64,000 nt of DNA from Belliella baltica DSM 15883 (GTDB taxonomy: Bacteria > Bacteroidota > Bacteroidia > Cytophagales > Cyclobacteriaceae): positions 1,612,001-1,676,000 of the forward strand of contig NC_018010.1 in NCBI RefSeq assembly GCF_000265405.1, given 5' to 3'. Position 1 is the stretch's first letter; each line of letters opens with the position of its first letter. Below the pieces are notes generated by a model. That model was not told the DNA's origin. It searched no databases and saw only the letters and a list, made by a program, of their open reading frames with translations. Both the position numbers and the translations under genes were made by a program. This document shows, in pieces, positions 27,469 to 36,745 of this stretch.

Positions 27469-27666
27469 ATGAAAAAGGTATTTGCATTATTCGCTGTAGC
27501 AGGAATGTTATTCACTGCATCTTGTGGCAACAAAGAAGTTTCTGAAGAAACTGAGATTGAAGTAGTAATCGAAGAGACTGAAGAGGCAACTGAAGAAGTA
27601 ATCGAAGAAGCTGTTGAAGCTACTGAAGAGGTTGCTGTTGAAGTTGAAGAAACTGTTGAAGGTTAA
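27469..27666 (+). CDS. Small glutamate-rich lipoprotein
   Basis: A 65-residue lipoprotein. The signal peptide is MKKVFALFAVAGMLFTASC, with the lipid-bearing cysteine at residue 19. The mature part is an almost pure Glu/Val/Thr/Ala repeat of the type EETEEATEEVIEEAVEATEE, with no lysine after its first few residues. It has no recognisable fold and is probably extended or helical and strongly negative. Its own strong promoter and terminator argue that it is a real, well-expressed gene. Function unknown. Confidence 0.82.
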   Translation: MKKVFALFAVAGMLFTASCGNKEVSEETEIEVVIEETEEATEEVIEEAVEATEEVAVEVEETVEG

Positions 27667-27689
27667 TCAACCCTCAATTCTAAAATTTA

Positions 27690-27720
27690 AAAACCCTCTG
27701 AGCAATCAGAGGGTTTTTTT
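27690..27720 (+). terminator. Terminator of the acidic lipoprotein gene
   Basis: The perfect stem AACCCTCTGA / TCAGAGGGTT with loop GCAA is followed by a T-run. Confidence 0.9.
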
Positions 27721-27775
27721 GTTTTAAAATATTCAGAAAATGTTAAAAAAATTATTTAAAGATTTTATCTAACAA

Positions 27776-27811
27776 AAATCCCCCATCGTTTTCCGATAGG
27801 GGATTTTTTGT
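27776..27811 (-). terminator. Terminator after gcvP
   Basis: The stem AATCCCCcATCG / CGATaGGGGATT (one mismatch) has an A-run on the left and a T-run on the right. It lies three bases beyond the gcvP stop on the minus strand and can act in both directions. Confidence 0.75.
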
Positions 27812-27813
27812 TT

Positions 27814-30714
27814 TTATCCTTCTACTTCCGAAGCGTATTCCTCAACAGGAATACAGCTACAGATTAGATTTCTATCTCCGAAGGCTGAGTCAATTCTTCT
27901 GACAGTTGGCCAGAATTTGTTTCCCCTCACATAAGGAAGTGGATAAACTGCTTTTTCTCTTGAATAAGGAAGTTCCCAATTCTCTGCCAAAGCTAGATTT
28001 GCTGTATGTGGTGCGTTTTTCAACACATTATTTTCTTTGTCAGCTATTCCATCATAGACTTCTTGAATTTCAGCTCTGATTGCGATCATCGCGTCACAGA
28101 ACCTGTCTAATTCTGAAACTGTTTCTGATTCAGTAGGTTCTACCATCAAGGTGCCAGCTACTGGGAATGAAACTGTCGGCGCGTGGAATCCATAATCCAT
28201 CAATCGCTTAGCGATATCTTCTACTTCTATTCCTACTTCCTTGAAAGCACGACAATCCAAAATCATCTCGTGTGCAGCTCTTCCTCCTTTACCAGTGTAC
28301 AAAATTGGATAATGAGCTTCTAATTTTGCTTTGATATAATTTGCATTGAGAATGGCGATTCTTGTAGCATTAGTTAAGCCTTCTCCCCCCATCATAGCAA
28401 TATAGGCATAAGAAATAGGCAAGATACTCGCACTACCAAATGGAGCCGCTGAAATTGCATTGATCGCCTGCGTTCCGCCTGTCTGAACCAAAGGGTTTCC
28501 AGGAAGGAAAGGTACCAATTGCTCTGCTACTGAAATAGGTCCCATGCCAGGTCCACCGCCACCATGTGGAATACAGAAGGTCTTGTGAAGATTCAAGTGA
28601 CAAACATCAGCCCCAATTCTGCCTGGGCTTGTCAATCCAACTTGTGCATTCATATTTGCTCCATCCATATAGACTTGTCCACCATGGTCGTGGATGATTT
28701 GACAAATTTTCTGGATTGCTTCTTCAAACACACCGTGAGTAGAAGGATAAGTAACCATCAAAGCAGCCAATTCATTGCTGTGTGCTTCTGCTTTTTGTCT
28801 TAAATCATCGATATCTATATTTCCTTTTTCATCACACTTCACTAAGACCACTTTCATTCCTGCCATGACAGCAGAAGCAGGGTTTGTTCCGTGAGCAGAG
28901 GTTGGGATGATAGCGATATTTCTGTGATGATCACCTCTGCTCATGTGGTAAGCTCTGATGACCATCAAGCCAGCATATTCTCCTTGAGCACCAGAGTTTG
29001 GCTGCAATGAAGTGTCAGCAAAACCAGTGATCTCTGTTAGCCAATTTCTTAAGTTTTGGAACAATTCATAATATCCTGCTGCTTGATCCTGTGGACAGAA
29101 TGGATGCAATTGACCGAACTCTGGCCAAGTAACAGGAATCATTTCTGTTGTTGCATTCAATTTCATGGTACATGAACCCAATGAAATCATTGAATGAACT
29201 AAGGAAAGATCTTTGTTTTCTAAGCGCTTGATATATCTGAGCATTTCATGCTCTGAATGGAATTGATTGAAAACTGGATGAGTTAGGTATTCAGAAGTTC
29301 TCTCAAGACCATCAGGTAAGTTGAGTTCTAATCCATTGACTAAAGTGTCCCAGTTGATTTCCGCTTTTTGATTGGTTGATTTAGCAAATACTTCAATTAC
29401 ATCTTTTACATCTTCAAGCGTTTTTGGTTCATCAAAAGAAAGGAAAATAGCTCCTTCTTCATATCTGAAGTTCATTTCCGCGGAAAGTGCAAACGCTTGA
29501 ATTTTTGATTGCTGAACAGGATCTACTTTGATCTTTATCGTATCGAAGAAATTATTGTTTTCTTGTTCAAATCCCATTTCTTTGAGGGCTTGAGCGGTCA
29601 AACTCGCTAAACCATGAGTTTTTGCTGCAATTTCTTTCAAGCCTTTTGGTCCGTGATATACAGAATACATTCCTGCCATCACTGCAAGCAATACTTGGGC
29701 TGTACAGATGTTGGAAGTTGCTTTTTCTCTTTTAATATGTTGCTCACGGGTTTGCAAAGCCATTCTGTAGGCTTTGTTACCATCTCTGTCCTGAGACACA
29801 CCGATGATTCTACCTGGAACTTGTCTCTTGTAAGTTTCTTTTGTTGCGAAAAATGCTGCGTGAGGTCCTCCAAATCCCATTGGAACACCCAGTCTTTGGC
29901 TTGTACCTACTACCACATCCGCTCCCATTTCTCCTGGAGGTGTTAATAGCGTTAAGCTCAAAAGATCAGTTGAAAATGCAGTCAATACATTATTTTCTTT
30001 GGCAGCAGCGACAAGAGCAGCGTGATCGATTACTTCTCCATCCATATTTGGATACTGGATCAGTACACCGAAAATATCAGCATCAGTCAAGTCCAACTCA
30101 GATAAAGGTGCAATCACCAGTTCAATTCCAACAGGAATAGATCTCGTAATCAACAAATCTCTCGTTTGAGGGAATACTTTTTCATCTACAAAAAATTTGT
30201 TTGCGTTTTTCTTTTCTCTAGGCTTAGAGGCGTGTAACATCGTCATCGCTTCAGCAGCAGCCGTTGCTTCATCAAGAAGAGACGCATTTGCCATTTCCAT
30301 TTTCGTCAAATCCATGACCATCGTCTGGTAGTTGATCAAAGCTTCAAGTCTTCCTTGAGCGATTTCAGCTTGATAAGGAGTGTAAGCGGTATACCATCCT
30401 GGATTTTCAAGCACATTTCTCAAAATCACTCCAGGAACAATAGTATCATAATACCCCAAACCAATAAATGATTTGAAGATTTTATTCTTAGAAGCCAAAG
30501 TCTTGAATTCTTTCAAAAAAGCAGCTTCAGATTTTGCGCTTGGCAAGTCCAAAGGCTTCGTCAATTGAATAGATTTTGGGATGGTTTGATCAATTAACTC
30601 GTCAATTGAAGCGGCACCAATTTTCTCAAGCATCATGTTCACATCTTCCTGAGATGATCCATTATGCCTATTTTCAAACTTTGTAGATGGGGAAAGATTA
30701 ATCTTCATAATCAA
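27814..30714 (-). CDS. gcvP: Glycine dehydrogenase (decarboxylating), P protein
   Basis: A 966-residue PLP enzyme, the decarboxylating component of the glycine cleavage system. It is the long single-chain form with two homologous halves. The PLP lysine is about residue 711, in [18 protein letters not shown]. Other markers are NRHNG near the start, [14 protein letters not shown] at mid-length, and [16 protein letters not shown] [14 protein letters not shown]. An alternative ATG lies six bases downstream (MKINLSP). No gcvT or gcvH is adjacent. The H protein it needs is lipoylated, a job that depends on lipA (18.8 kb). A promoter lies upstream at 30766-30794. Confidence 0.97.
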   Translation of the reverse strand: MIMKINLSPSTKFENRHNGSSQEDVNMMLEKIGAASIDELIDQTIPKSIQLTKPLDLPSAKSEAAFLKEFKTLASKNKIFKSFIGLGYYDTIVPGVILRNVLENPGWYTAYTPYQAEIAQGRLEALINYQTMVMDLTKMEMANASLLDEATAAAEAMTMLHASKPREKKNANKFFVDEKVFPQTRDLLITRSIPVGIELVIAPLSELDLTDADIFGVLIQYPNMDGEVIDHAALVAAAKENNVLTAFSTDLLSLTLLTPPGEMGADVVVGTSQRLGVPMGFGGPHAAFFATKETYKRQVPGRIIGVSQDRDGNKAYRMALQTREQHIKREKATSNICTAQVLLAVMAGMYSVYHGPKGLKEIAAKTHGLASLTAQALKEMGFEQENNNFFDTIKIKVDPVQQSKIQAFALSAEMNFRYEEGAIFLSFDEPKTLEDVKDVIEVFAKSTNQKAEINWDTLVNGLELNLPDGLERTSEYLTHPVFNQFHSEHEMLRYIKRLENKDLSLVHSMISLGSCTMKLNATTEMIPVTWPEFGQLHPFCPQDQAAGYYELFQNLRNWLTEITGFADTSLQPNSGAQGEYAGLMVIRAYHMSRGDHHRNIAIIPTSAHGTNPASAVMAGMKVVLVKCDEKGNIDIDDLRQKAEAHSNELAALMVTYPSTHGVFEEAIQKICQIIHDHGGQVYMDGANMNAQVGLTSPGRIGADVCHLNLHKTFCIPHGGGGPGMGPISVAEQLVPFLPGNPLVQTGGTQAINAISAAPFGSASILPISYAYIAMMGGEGLTNATRIAILNANYIKAKLEAHYPILYTGKGGRAAHEMILDCRAFKEVGIEVEDIAKRLMDYGFHAPTVSFPVAGTLMVEPTESETVSELDRFCDAMIAIRAEIQEVYDGIADKENNVLKNAPHTANLALAENWELPYSREKAVYPLPYVRGNKFWPTVRRIDSAFGDRNLICSCIPVEEYASEVEG

Positions 30715-30765
30715 TAATGTAAAGGGAATTTATTGGGGTTATATCCTCATTGATTTTTCGTAGCG

Positions 30766-30794
30766 CAAAGGTATAAATTATTGCAGTATATCAA
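30766..30794 (-). promoter_or_regulatory. gcvP promoter
   Basis: Minus-strand TACCTTTG (30766-30773 complement) and TTG (30792-30794 complement) are 18 bases apart. The gcvP start is 51 bases beyond the -7 box. No glycine riboswitch-like structure was recognised in the short leader. Confidence 0.6.
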
Positions 30795-30910
30795 TTTGAT
30801 AACTTCAAGATTTATACCTTCGTAACAGTTCAAATTGATAAACGGTTTTATTCTATTAAGAAATATTTCTAAGTTTATCGTCTAGTTTAGAAAACCATTA
30901 GATTTTATTT

Positions 30911-32407
30911 ATGAAGAGAAATTATTTGATAGCAGGAATGTTATCCTTGTGCCTAACCTATCAGGTAAGCGCACAAGATGCTACAGCACTGAAATATGCA
31001 GAAAAAATCACTGCTGCTGGCTTAGAAGAAAAACTAACTTACCTAGCTTCTGACGAAATGGAAGGAAGAGATACAGGTGAAAAAGGTCAAAAAATGGCTG
31101 CGGAATACCTAGTAAATCATTATAAAAATTTAGGCTTAGCAGGCCCTGTGAATGGTGAGTACCTTCAAAAATTCAACTTAGCCTCAGTTTCTTTCTCCGA
31201 AGTCAGTATGACAGTTGGAAAACAGAAATTAGTCAACAATGAAGATTTTGTTTTCATAGGTGATGGCGATATGAAAAAAGCTGCCAAAGCTGACTTGGTA
31301 TTCTTGGGTCTTGCTTCTGAAGAGAATTTAGCCAAAGTAGATGTAAAAGGTAAGCTTGTCGGCCTTTGGGCGATTGGTGAAAGAGCACAGACTGTTGTGA
31401 GAGATGTGATGGATGCAGGTGCTGCAGGTATCGTAATCGTAACTATGGAAGGTCAGGCAAATTTTGATAGACTGGCAAACAGATATAAATCACTTAGCGG
31501 TAGGGGTAGATTAGGGTTCGAACAACCTTCTAAACAAGAACCGATCTTCCTAGTGAGCTCAGATAAAATGTCTTCTTTATTTGGAACTCCTGTGGAGATT
31601 TTGAAAGAAGCAGCTAAAAACAATCCTGAATCTATCAAGTCTCAAAAAGCTTCTTATTTGATTAAGAAAAGTACAAAATTGGTTCCTACTGAAAATGTAA
31701 TGGGCTACTTGGAAGGAACTGACAAGAAAGAGGAAGTTTTGGTGATTTCATCTCACTATGACCATACTGGTATCGACAGCCAAGGAAGAATCAACAATGG
31801 TGCAGATGATGACGGTTCTGGAACTGTCTCTGTAATGCAGATTGCTGAGGCTTTTGCTGCTGCCGCCAAAGACGGTATCAGACCAAGAAGAAGCATTCTT
31901 TTCTTGAACGTCACAGGTGAAGAAAAAGGGCTTTTGGGTTCTGAATACTATTCCAATAACCCAATTTTCCCATTGGAAAATACTGTGAACAACATCAACA
32001 TCGATATGGTCGGTAGAATTGATTATGAATATCAAGACGCCGAAAACCAAGACTATGTGTATGTCATCGGTTCTGAGATGCTTTCTTCACAATTGAAAGT
32101 GATCAACGAATACAATAACATTACTTACACTGGTTTGAAATTGGATTACAGATATGATGCAGAGGATGATCCAAACAGATTTTACTACAGATCGGATCAT
32201 TACAACTTTGCTAAAAACAATATTCCTGTAATCTTCTTCTTCAATGGTGTTCATGATGACTATCATCAGCACACGGACACAGTGGACAAAATCGAATTCC
32301 CATTGATGACAAAAAGAGCAAAATTAATCTTCCATACCTCTTGGGACCTAGCCAACAGAGAGCAAAGAACTCCTGTAGACGGAACGAACACAAGAACAGA
32401 CAGATAA
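30911..32407 (+). CDS. M28 family metallopeptidase (PA-domain aminopeptidase-like), exported
   Basis: A 498-residue exported zinc peptidase with a signal peptide (about 1-21, ending QVSAQD). A protease-associated domain is inserted at about 110-230 (GKLVGLWAIGERAQTVVRDV ... AAGIVIVTMEG), and the M28 catalytic domain follows (about 255-495). Zinc and catalytic residues are intact: SSHYDHTG (His), GADDDGSGT (bridging Asp), VTGEEKGLLGS (catalytic Glu and ligand), NIDMVGR (Asp) and HQHTDT (His). Such enzymes remove N-terminal residues from peptides in the periplasm or outside the cell. A terminator lies about 100 bases downstream. Confidence 0.92.
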   Translation: MKRNYLIAGMLSLCLTYQVSAQDATALKYAEKITAAGLEEKLTYLASDEMEGRDTGEKGQKMAAEYLVNHYKNLGLAGPVNGEYLQKFNLASVSFSEVSMTVGKQKLVNNEDFVFIGDGDMKKAAKADLVFLGLASEENLAKVDVKGKLVGLWAIGERAQTVVRDVMDAGAAGIVIVTMEGQANFDRLANRYKSLSGRGRLGFEQPSKQEPIFLVSSDKMSSLFGTPVEILKEAAKNNPESIKSQKASYLIKKSTKLVPTENVMGYLEGTDKKEEVLVISSHYDHTGIDSQGRINNGADDDGSGTVSVMQIAEAFAAAAKDGIRPRRSILFLNVTGEEKGLLGSEYYSNNPIFPLENTVNNINIDMVGRIDYEYQDAENQDYVYVIGSEMLSSQLKVINEYNNITYTGLKLDYRYDAEDDPNRFYYRSDHYNFAKNNIPVIFFFNGVHDDYHQHTDTVDKIEFPLMTKRAKLIFHTSWDLANREQRTPVDGTNTRTDR

Positions 32408-32503
32408 TAAAAGGATGAAATCTAAGGGATGAAGAATCTTACAATTAAGATTTAAGATTTTAGAATTCAGATTTTAGATTTATCTCAAAAAATTATAAAA
32501 TAA

Positions 32504-32537
32504 GACCTGCTGGACATTAAGTCTGGCAGGTTTTTTT
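32504..32537 (+). terminator. Terminator downstream of the M28 peptidase gene
   Basis: The imperfect stem ACCTGCtgGAC / GTCtgGCAGGT is followed by TTTTTTT. It lies in the 378-base gap between the peptidase and the peptide gene, which otherwise holds AT-rich sequence partly similar to that upstream of the second cassette copy. Confidence 0.7.
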
Positions 32538-32700
32538 GTTTTATTTTGGCAAGGGAAATGATTTGAAAATTTAAATTTGAAACTTTAAATATAAGAAGCG
32601 AAACGTAAGAATTTAGAAAGAAGATTTTTATAGTGACTTTTTTGACAAGCTAATTAACTCTAATCTACTTTAAAATCTTTATTAAAAAATAAACTAATTC

Positions 32701-32721
32701 TTGCGTATAATAATAATATTG
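32701..32721 (+). promoter_or_regulatory. Promoter-like elements with ATA microsatellite spacer, copy 1 (4 units)
   Basis: TTG at 32701-32703 and TAATATTG (one mismatch to TAnnTTTG) at 32714-32721 are only 10 bases apart. The spacer is largely an ATA repeat of four units (32707-32718, overlapping the -7-like box). In copy 2 the same elements are 19 bases apart. The promoter role is inferred from the motif and position, 65 bases before the peptide gene. Confidence 0.4.
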
Positions 32722-32744
32722 CAAAAGCTCTTAGGCGAGAGTTG

Positions 32745-32758
32745 ACTTTGGCCAAAGT
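32745..32758. promoter_or_regulatory. 14-bp perfect palindrome upstream of the peptide gene, copy 1
   Basis: ACTTTGGCCAAAGT is a perfect palindrome 27 bases before the start codon and is conserved in copy 2 (47382-47395). It could be an operator or a leader RNA element. Confidence 0.4.
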
Positions 32759-32785
32759 TTTTTATTTATTTTACTTTAGTGAATT

Positions 32786-32971
32786 ATGAAAAAGTACACA
32801 TTATTAATGGCGATTCTTGGAGTTTTTGCATTTTATTCGAACCCTGTGGTAGGTCAAGAAGAAGTGCCGGATGATGAATATGAGTGGTGTCAATTTATTG
32901 ATAGACCAGATAGACCTGAAATAGATGGTTGTAAAGTTGCTTATTTCGATCATATTTGTCCTTGCGAATAA
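32786..32971 (+). CDS. Small secreted cysteine-containing peptide, copy 1
   Basis: A 61-residue precursor with a signal peptide over about residues 1-23 (MKKYTLLMAILGVFAFYSNPVVGQ). The short acidic mature peptide has four cysteines (WCQF, DGCKV, ICPCE) and a repeated DRPDRPE segment. No family is recognised. The arrangement, a short secreted peptide directly before a beta-propeller-type lipoprotein, recalls the NVEALA peptides of Bacteroides, but the NVEALA motif itself is absent. The nucleotide sequence of this gene is identical in copy 2 (47423-47608). A terminator-like hairpin follows immediately. Confidence 0.75.
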   Translation: MKKYTLLMAILGVFAFYSNPVVGQEEVPDDEYEWCQFIDRPDRPEIDGCKVAYFDHICPCE

Positions 32972-32978
32972 TTTCTTT

Positions 32979-33012
32979 AGCCCACTTCAATCATTTTTGA
33001 AGTGGGCTTTAT
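32979..33012 (+). terminator. Terminator/attenuator hairpin between peptide and DUF4221 genes, copy 1
   Basis: The stem AGCCCACTTCAA / TTGAAGTGGGCT is followed by a short T-rich tract. It separates the peptide gene from DUF4221 in both copies, so DUF4221 expression may depend on read-through. Confidence 0.75.
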
Positions 33013-33030
33013 TAATTAAAAAACAAAAAT

Positions 33031-34172
33031 ATGTATTTAAAAAAAAATTGATACCGGTAATTTTCATTTTCATTTTCTCATGTAATGATCAAGATTATGG
33101 AAAATTTATTTTAAAGGAATTGGATGAGATTGTTGTCCCTGTTAATGATTTCGCATTATCCAATCCAGGAATGATTAGTATTTACGACTCAGACTCTGGA
33201 GAACATGTAATGATTTACAATCATGTAATCAACAAACTGCAGATTTCAGAATTTCCATCTGGAAAATTGAAATTAAATATTCCATTAGAGTTTGAGAGCG
33301 AGAAAAGAACTAAGCGATTTACAGGAGGAACTCTGATTGCTGAAGATTCGATTTTTGTGACATTTTATCCTCCTTCACTTGGAATGATAAATTTTAAAGG
33401 TGATTTAACCTTTGAACAAAAATTACCTGAATCTAATTATAGAGTTTCACATATCGGGAATGGGAGCATGATCCCACTTTTCAAATCGAATGGTAGAATT
33501 TATGGTGCTCAGCCATTCCTAATGGATCATCATAGAATGTCAAAGGAAGATGTTCAAAAACAGCAGTTGGTTTACAGTGTGAGTTTGGAGGAAGATGGTG
33601 CGGCCTGGCATGAAGTTTTTTATAGTCCGACTTATTGGGATGAAGGGAAAAAGCTTTCCTATTTTTCTTGGGCAAAGCGTGGTGATTTGATTTATATTTC
33701 TCCATTTTACGATCATCAAATTCAGGTTTTTGATACCAAAACAAATCAAGTTGTAAATGTCAAAACCGTCAAGTCAAGTCAAGTGGATAATTTCAATGTG
33801 GTGAATCAAATGCCTGAAAACGAAAGTAAATCAGTAATCGCTACCTTGGAGTCAGGTCAATATGAGACTTTTTTATATGATAAATATAGAGATGTTTTTT
33901 ATAGAGTTTTCCTCCCACCTTATCCGATCGAAAAGCAGTATGAAATAGAGGAACTTAGATTAATGGAAAGATCAAGACCAAAAACAGGAATCATGGTTCT
34001 TGATGCAGATTTGAATATTCTTTCAGAGCATATATTTGATTTATTTCAAGTTCACTCTTCAGATAATTTTCTTGTTGGTAAAGAAGGGCTTTATGTCTCA
34101 ACTAATAATATGAATAGTCCGAGCTTTACCGATGATCAAATGAGCTATGTTAAGTTGAAACTGGATCAATAA
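33031..34172 (+). pseudogene. DUF4221 family lipoprotein, copy 1, out of frame at its start codon
   Basis: The coding sequence matches the intact 380-residue DUF4221 protein of copy 2. The ATG at 33031 is followed by a run of nine A (33039-33047) instead of ten, so it reads only six codons before TGA at 33049-33051. The long frame itself remains open from there to 34172. An in-frame TTG at 33048, just before the lipoprotein signal segment, might allow weak initiation, and slippage on the A-run could restore the frame. The gene is otherwise intact, so it may be a phase-OFF allele rather than a decayed gene. A base-calling error in the homopolymer is the main alternative. Confidence 0.8.
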
Positions 34173-34309
34173 CAGTATCTTTAATATTCTAATTTTACAT
34201 TAAGCTTCTCTAAACTAAATCGAAACTGTGTTATAATCATGCATAGTCCAGATTTCCCTTTTCACTGATTATTCCCTAACTTTAAGAGAACCCCAAACTA
34301 TGAGAAGCT

Positions 34310-34897
34310 ATGAAATACCACATCACTTTTATCGTATTGATACTTTGTTTATCGCTGGCAAAAGCTCAAGAAATTCCAAGCAAAGAAATCCAAATCAAAA
34401 CAGCCTTGCTCGCTGCTCCAGAAGAAATGAAAGCTGGTGCCATGGTCTATGGATATGATGAAAAAGGAGAATTTATCATCTTGCGCAAAGGAACCAATGA
34501 GCTCATCTGCCTCGCGGACGATCCAAAAAGTCCGGGATTTAATGCTTCTTGCTACTTTAAGGAACTGGATATTTTTATGGAAAGAGGTAGACAGCTGAAA
34601 AAGGAAGGAAAAAACACTAAGGAAATTTTTGATATTAGAGAAGCAGAGGCAAAGAGTGGAAAATTAAAAATGCCTAAGGATGGAGCGACGCTTTTTGTAT
34701 TGACAGCCGAAGATGCTGATTACAATCGGAATACTGGAGAAGTCAAAGATTCTTATCTCCGCTATGTGGTCTATATCCCATGGGCAACTTCAGAAAGTAC
34801 AGGTTTGCCACTTCGCCCTTCTGGACCAGCTATGCCATGGATCATGGATCCCGGAACACACCGCGCCCACATCATGATCAATCCACCGAGGAATTAG
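34310..34897 (+). CDS. Secreted protein of unknown function (195 residues)
   Basis: A 195-residue protein with a signal peptide over about residues 1-19 (ILCLSLAKAQE). The mature part has YGYDEKGEFIILRKGTNELI, two cysteines near residues 67 and 81, and a proline-rich end (LPLRPSGPAMPWIMDPGTHR) with histidines that could bind a metal. No family is recognised. It is the third gene of the duplicated cassette; only here is it complete. Copy 2 is cut after about 84 residues by the IS21 element. Confidence 0.75.
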   Translation: MKYHITFIVLILCLSLAKAQEIPSKEIQIKTALLAAPEEMKAGAMVYGYDEKGEFIILRKGTNELICLADDPKSPGFNASCYFKELDIFMERGRQLKKEGKNTKEIFDIREAEAKSGKLKMPKDGATLFVLTAEDADYNRNTGEVKDSYLRYVVYIPWATSESTGLPLRPSGPAMPWIMDPGTHRAHIMINPPRN

Positions 34898-34937
34898 GGT
34901 AGTTATTTGTTGATTAAGTGATTGGTCAAAAATCTTT

Positions 34938-35040
34938 AACCACAAGGGTTACGAAGAATTCACAAGGGTCACAAAGTCTAACTCCCCTAAGGAATATCAC
35001 TGTGCTCTTTGTGCAACCTTGGCGTTTTTTGTAGTAAAAA
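34938..35040. repeat. Imperfect inverted repeat element in intergenic region
   Basis: CACAAGGGTCACAAAG (about 34961-34976) faces CTTTGTGCAACCTTGG (about 35007-35022) as an imperfect inverted repeat, with a further CACAAGGGTTAC unit before it. It resembles dispersed ACAAAG-rich palindromic repeats found between genes in many Bacteroidota; that resemblance is from memory. Confidence 0.45.
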
Positions 35041-35127
35041 GATTATTTTGCGTTAGCCAACTTTAAAACATCAGAATCTTCTAACATTTCAACCTTCCCA
35101 AAAAATTCTAATCAACAATGGCGGGCA

Positions 35128-35242
35128 AGTTTTTCCAATCTTTCAATCCGCCACGTCTGACAAGTTTTTCCAATCTTCTATCCTCTCCCAAAATCGAGCT
35201 TTTCCAACCTTCCAATCTTCCAACTTTCCCAATCTTCCAACG
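35128..35242. repeat. Degenerate TTCCAATCTT-type repeats
   Basis: Units such as TTTTTCCAATCTT, CTTCCAATCTTCCAAC and TTCCCAATCTTCCAAC recur at least six times just beyond the helicase stop codon. The rest of the 346-base gap (34898-35243) contains only this and the inverted repeat element. Confidence 0.5.
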
Positions 35243-35243
35243 T

Positions 35244-36608
35244 CTACCCCCCTTTCTTCTTCCATTTCCCTTGGGTTTTCATTTGGTTTCTGTTGCGTTT
35301 GGCCTTAGAGTTTTTGTTTCCACGTTTTTCTTTTGGCTTGTTGGGGTTGGGTCTTGGGATCGCTTTTTTCTCGTGAAAGCCCCCTTTGAAATCAGGGTTT
35401 TCCTTCCGCTTCTGACCATCAATCTCACGATCATAGATTTGTTTTTCTATAAATGGCGTTGGAGTAATGGAAACTTCATCTGGAATGTTGGCTTCCATAA
35501 CAGTCATTCGGATGATTTCTTCTATCCTTTCGAAGTGATAGATTTCCGCAGGATTGACAAAAGTAATGGCCGCACCATCTTGCTCTGCGCGACCTGTTCT
35601 TCCAATTCGGTGAACATAATCTTCATAGATCAAAGGCACATCAAAATTGATCACATGACTCACCATGGTGATGTCAAGCCCTCTTGCCGCCACGTCTGTT
35701 GCAACCAGAATTCTTACATCACCCGCTTTAAAATCCTCCATGGAGTTGATCCGTGTATTTTGTCCTTTGTTGGCGTGAATCACACGGATTTCTCCAAGAT
35801 TTTTCCTGCTTAAATATGTAAAAACAGATTCCGCATTTTTTCTCGATTTGGTAAAAACGATCACTCGTTTTACATTTTCGTCTGCTAGAATGTGTTCAAG
35901 GAGATTTGTTTTGGTTTTGATATTTGGGACAAGATACTTGATCTGATAAATGGTCTCAGCTGTTGTCGCTTGTGCTGAGATTTCTACCCTTTCAGGAAAT
36001 TCTAAAAATTCTGTAGAAAGTCGTTCTACTTTTTCACTGAAAGTGGCAGAGAAAAGAAGGTTTTGTCTTTTGGTAGGGATCACTTCTAGAATTGCTCTGA
36101 TTTGTGGGGTGAATCCCATGTCTAGCATCTTATCGGCTTCATCCATGACCATGGTTTTGATTTCACGGACGAAGATTTCACCTTTTTTGTACAGATCCAT
36201 AAATCTGCCTGGGGTCGAAATGATAATATCAACTCCTGCTTTTAATTTTTCGATTTGCGGTTTAGGGCCAAGTCCACCATAAAGACATACAAATCTCAAG
36301 TCTGTGAATTTCCCAAAATCAATCACAGCTTCCTCAATTTGCATGCAAAGTTCACGTGTTGGAGCAAGGATTAGAACTCTCGGATGTTGTCCTTGAGCAT
36401 ATTTTGCTTTAAATAAAATCGGTAGCACATAGGCTGCGGTCTTGCCTGTTCCGGTCTGCGCAATACCTAAAACATCATGTCCAGCTAAAGCAAGTGGTAT
36501 AGCTTTTTCCTGAATTGGGGTAGGTTTGGTGTAGCCTGCCTCTTTGACTGCTTCTAAAAGCTGTTTATTTAATTTAAAATTTTCAAAAGATGGAGTGCTA
36601 TCGGACAT
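35244..36608 (-). CDS. DEAD-box RNA helicase (RhlE-like)
   Basis: A 454-residue ATP-dependent RNA helicase. Motifs in order: the Q motif (FENFKLNKQL ... YTKPTPIQ), Walker A AQTGTGKT (about 45-52), PTRELC, VMDEADKMLDMG, LFSATFS, then the C-terminal helicase half with VIVFTKSRKNAE, VATDVAARGLDI and HRIGRTGRAEQDG. A basic Lys/Arg/Asn-rich tail of about 60 residues (RPNPNKPKEKRGNKNSKAKR) probably adds RNA affinity. It is likely involved in ribosome assembly or RNA turnover. It is divergent from pyrC, with 137 bases between them. Confidence 0.94.
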   Translation of the reverse strand: MSDSTPSFENFKLNKQLLEAVKEAGYTKPTPIQEKAIPLALAGHDVLGIAQTGTGKTAAYVLPILFKAKYAQGQHPRVLILAPTRELCMQIEEAVIDFGKFTDLRFVCLYGGLGPKPQIEKLKAGVDIIISTPGRFMDLYKKGEIFVREIKTMVMDEADKMLDMGFTPQIRAILEVIPTKRQNLLFSATFSEKVERLSTEFLEFPERVEISAQATTAETIYQIKYLVPNIKTKTNLLEHILADENVKRVIVFTKSRKNAESVFTYLSRKNLGEIRVIHANKGQNTRINSMEDFKAGDVRILVATDVAARGLDITMVSHVINFDVPLIYEDYVHRIGRTGRAEQDGAAITFVNPAEIYHFERIEEIIRMTVMEANIPDEVSITPTPFIEKQIYDREIDGQKRKENPDFKGGFHEKKAIPRPNPNKPKEKRGNKNSKAKRNRNQMKTQGKWKKKGG

Positions 36609-36745
36609 GATTGATTATTTTTGAAGAATTGGGAAAACATTAGAAATTAAACTCAAACAAAGTTTTTCTGGTTGATTTTTGTAATTGATTTTCTCCCAAT
36701 GTCAATTACAGATATGAACAACCTTTCATACAAAATTAAAATTCC

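Larger units (their letters stand above)
32719..34562. repeat. Segmental duplication, copy 1
   Basis: This stretch reappears at 47356-49200. Comparing the lines directly, the only difference I found is one A in a poly-A run (33039-33047 versus 47676-47685). Upstream of the ATA microsatellite the two loci are still related but clearly diverged, starting at GAAAATTTAAATTTGAAA (about 32567 and 47193). Copy 1 continues intact beyond 34562, while copy 2 is cut there by the IS21 element. Confidence 0.92.

Noticed and set aside
30715..30910. Glycine riboswitch upstream of gcvP
   Set aside because: The leader is about 45-50 bases and shows no recognisable tandem aptamer structure.
32925..33030. Upstream extension of the copy 1 DUF4221 frame, starting inside the peptide gene
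   Set aside because: It exists only because of the nine-A frame shift and passes through the terminator hairpin; copy 2 shows the true start.
35118..35813. Plus-strand open frame of 231 codons
   Set aside because: It lies over the 3' end of the helicase gene and the TTCCAA repeat tract and has repeat-derived, low-complexity residues; the helicase frame on the other strand is unmistakable.
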